From CAYJRR01 sp964372275 [NCBI: uncultured bacterium] (GTDB lineage: Bacteria; CAYJRR01): DNA of 10,113 nt. Shown here one piece after another: positions 8,451 through 10,113 of the stretch. The stretch spans positions 1-10,113 of the forward strand of contig CAYJRR010000155.1 of NCBI GenBank assembly GCA_964372275.1, given 5' to 3'. Position numbers and translations under genes: made by a program. Position 1 is the stretch's first letter; each line of letters begins with the position of its first letter. The notes beneath the pieces were generated by a model that was not told where the DNA came from, ran no database searches, and saw only the letters and a list, made by a program, of their open reading frames with translations.

Positions 8451-8872
8451 TCCTCGCGCCACGCACGGTCCCTCTTCACTCGGGCCCGCTGTTTCTTGGC
8501 GGCGATGCGGCGTTCCGTCGCCCCTCGGGACGGGGCCGTCTTGCGGCGACCCTTGGGGCGGGTCAGCGCCGACCGCACGATTCCGGCCAGCTTGGCGAGG
8601 GCGTCCTCCCGATTTCCGGCCTGCGTCCGGCCTCGGTTGGAGGTGACGACCAGCGACCCGTCGGCGGTGAGTCGTGTTCCCAGGCGATGCAGCAGCCATC
8701 GCCGGTCGGCGTCGCCGAGCGCGACGCTCGTCCCCGGCCGCCAGCGGACCTCGACCTTGGTCTCCACCTTGTTGACGTTCTGCCCGCCCGGCCCTCCCGA
8801 CCGCGAGAACGCCACCTCGATCTCCGCCGCCGGAATCGTGATTCGTTCGTCGATGGGGAGGTTCCGCGTCAG
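8447..8872 (-). CDS. arfB: Peptidyl-tRNA hydrolase ArfB (ribosome rescue, YaeJ/ICT1 family)
   Basis: ArfB enters the empty mRNA channel of stalled ribosomes with its basic tail and hydrolyses the peptidyl-tRNA with its GGQ loop. The 141-residue reading has the family layout: IPAAEIEV (13-20), FSRSGGPGGQNVNKVETKVEVRW with GGQ at 29-31, SNRGRTQAGNREDAL, and a basic tail (RPKGRRKTAPSRGATERRIAAKKQRARVKRDR). Length equals the usual ~140. The first standard start codon in frame, GTG 8815, would begin inside the conserved fold only about 10 residues before GGQ and remove the I-P-x-x-E-[IL]-E strand, so it cannot be right. The frame stays homologous up to LTRNLPIDERITIP. No ATG, GTG or TTG exists there, and CTG 8872-8870 is the best candidate, 10 nt after GGAG and 7 nt after the mdh stop, suggesting coupling to mdh. 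Confidence 0.88.
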   Translation of the reverse strand: MTRNLPIDERITIPAAEIEVAFSRSGGPGGQNVNKVETKVEVRWRPGTSVALGDADRRWLLHRLGTRLTADGSLVVTSNRGRTQAGNREDALAKLAGIVRSALTRPKGRRKTAPSRGATERRIAAKKQRARVKRDRAWREE

Positions 8873-8879
8873 GTAGCGC

Positions 8880-10113
<1,234 letters not shown>

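Noticed and set aside
7429-8466. 345-codon minus-strand frame opposite the PAS/kinase-like gene, raising the idea of an antisense gene.
   Set aside because: Ser/Arg-rich shadow; the plus-strand frame has clear PAS and G1-box motifs and is coupled to its upstream neighbour.

Overview
This 10.1 kb window comes from a GC-rich bacterial chromosome. The organism is probably a Gram-negative bacterium with an outer membrane, since it encodes Pal and several lipoproteins. Cysteine-rich RCC1-repeat lipoproteins, lipoproteins starting with a 'C..PERDNPNDP'-like segment, and FHA-domain sigma-54 activators are reminiscent of Myxococcota and related deltaproteobacterial lineages. That placement is an inference from protein style; there is no rRNA marker here. 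GC-rich codon use opens very long antisense frames, which I treat as shadows.

Layout. Positions 3-281 (+) are the C-terminal end of an unrecognised protein. It converges, with a 9 nt gap, on a solitary pal gene (291-845, -). A 356 nt divergent intergenic region (846-1201) holds a plausible housekeeping promoter for pal and, on the other side, stacked control signals: a sigma-54-like -24/-12 element, a perfect TTGACA, and a perfect 8+4+8 palindrome resembling a TetR-family operator. Then come five plus-strand genes, closely packed except for one 100 nt gap: a seven-repeat RCC1 lipoprotein (1202-2446), a double-FHA sigma-54 activator (2547-4187), a 925-residue PKD plus beta-propeller lipoprotein (4187-6964, TGATG overlap), a stand-alone PAS protein (7002-7361), and a PAS protein with a degenerate histidine-kinase module (7358-8437, 4 nt overlap). 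Converging on these from the right is a minus-strand central-metabolism cluster: icd (isocitrate dehydrogenase, entering at the window edge), mdh (malate dehydrogenase) and arfB (ribosome-rescue hydrolase).

How the genes may work together. icd and mdh encode two TCA-cycle enzymes, and arfB seems to be read through from mdh. The middle block looks like an accessory regulatory and cell-surface unit: two secreted, probably lipid-anchored beta-propeller proteins flank a phosphothreonine-sensing sigma-54 activator and are followed by two PAS sensors, one of them apparently a pseudokinase. The sigma-54-like element ahead of the first lipoprotein gene suggests the activator could control its own locus, but this is unproven. 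The block is the best candidate here for an undescribed system. Its parts belong to known families; the combination and the degenerate kinase are what merit attention.
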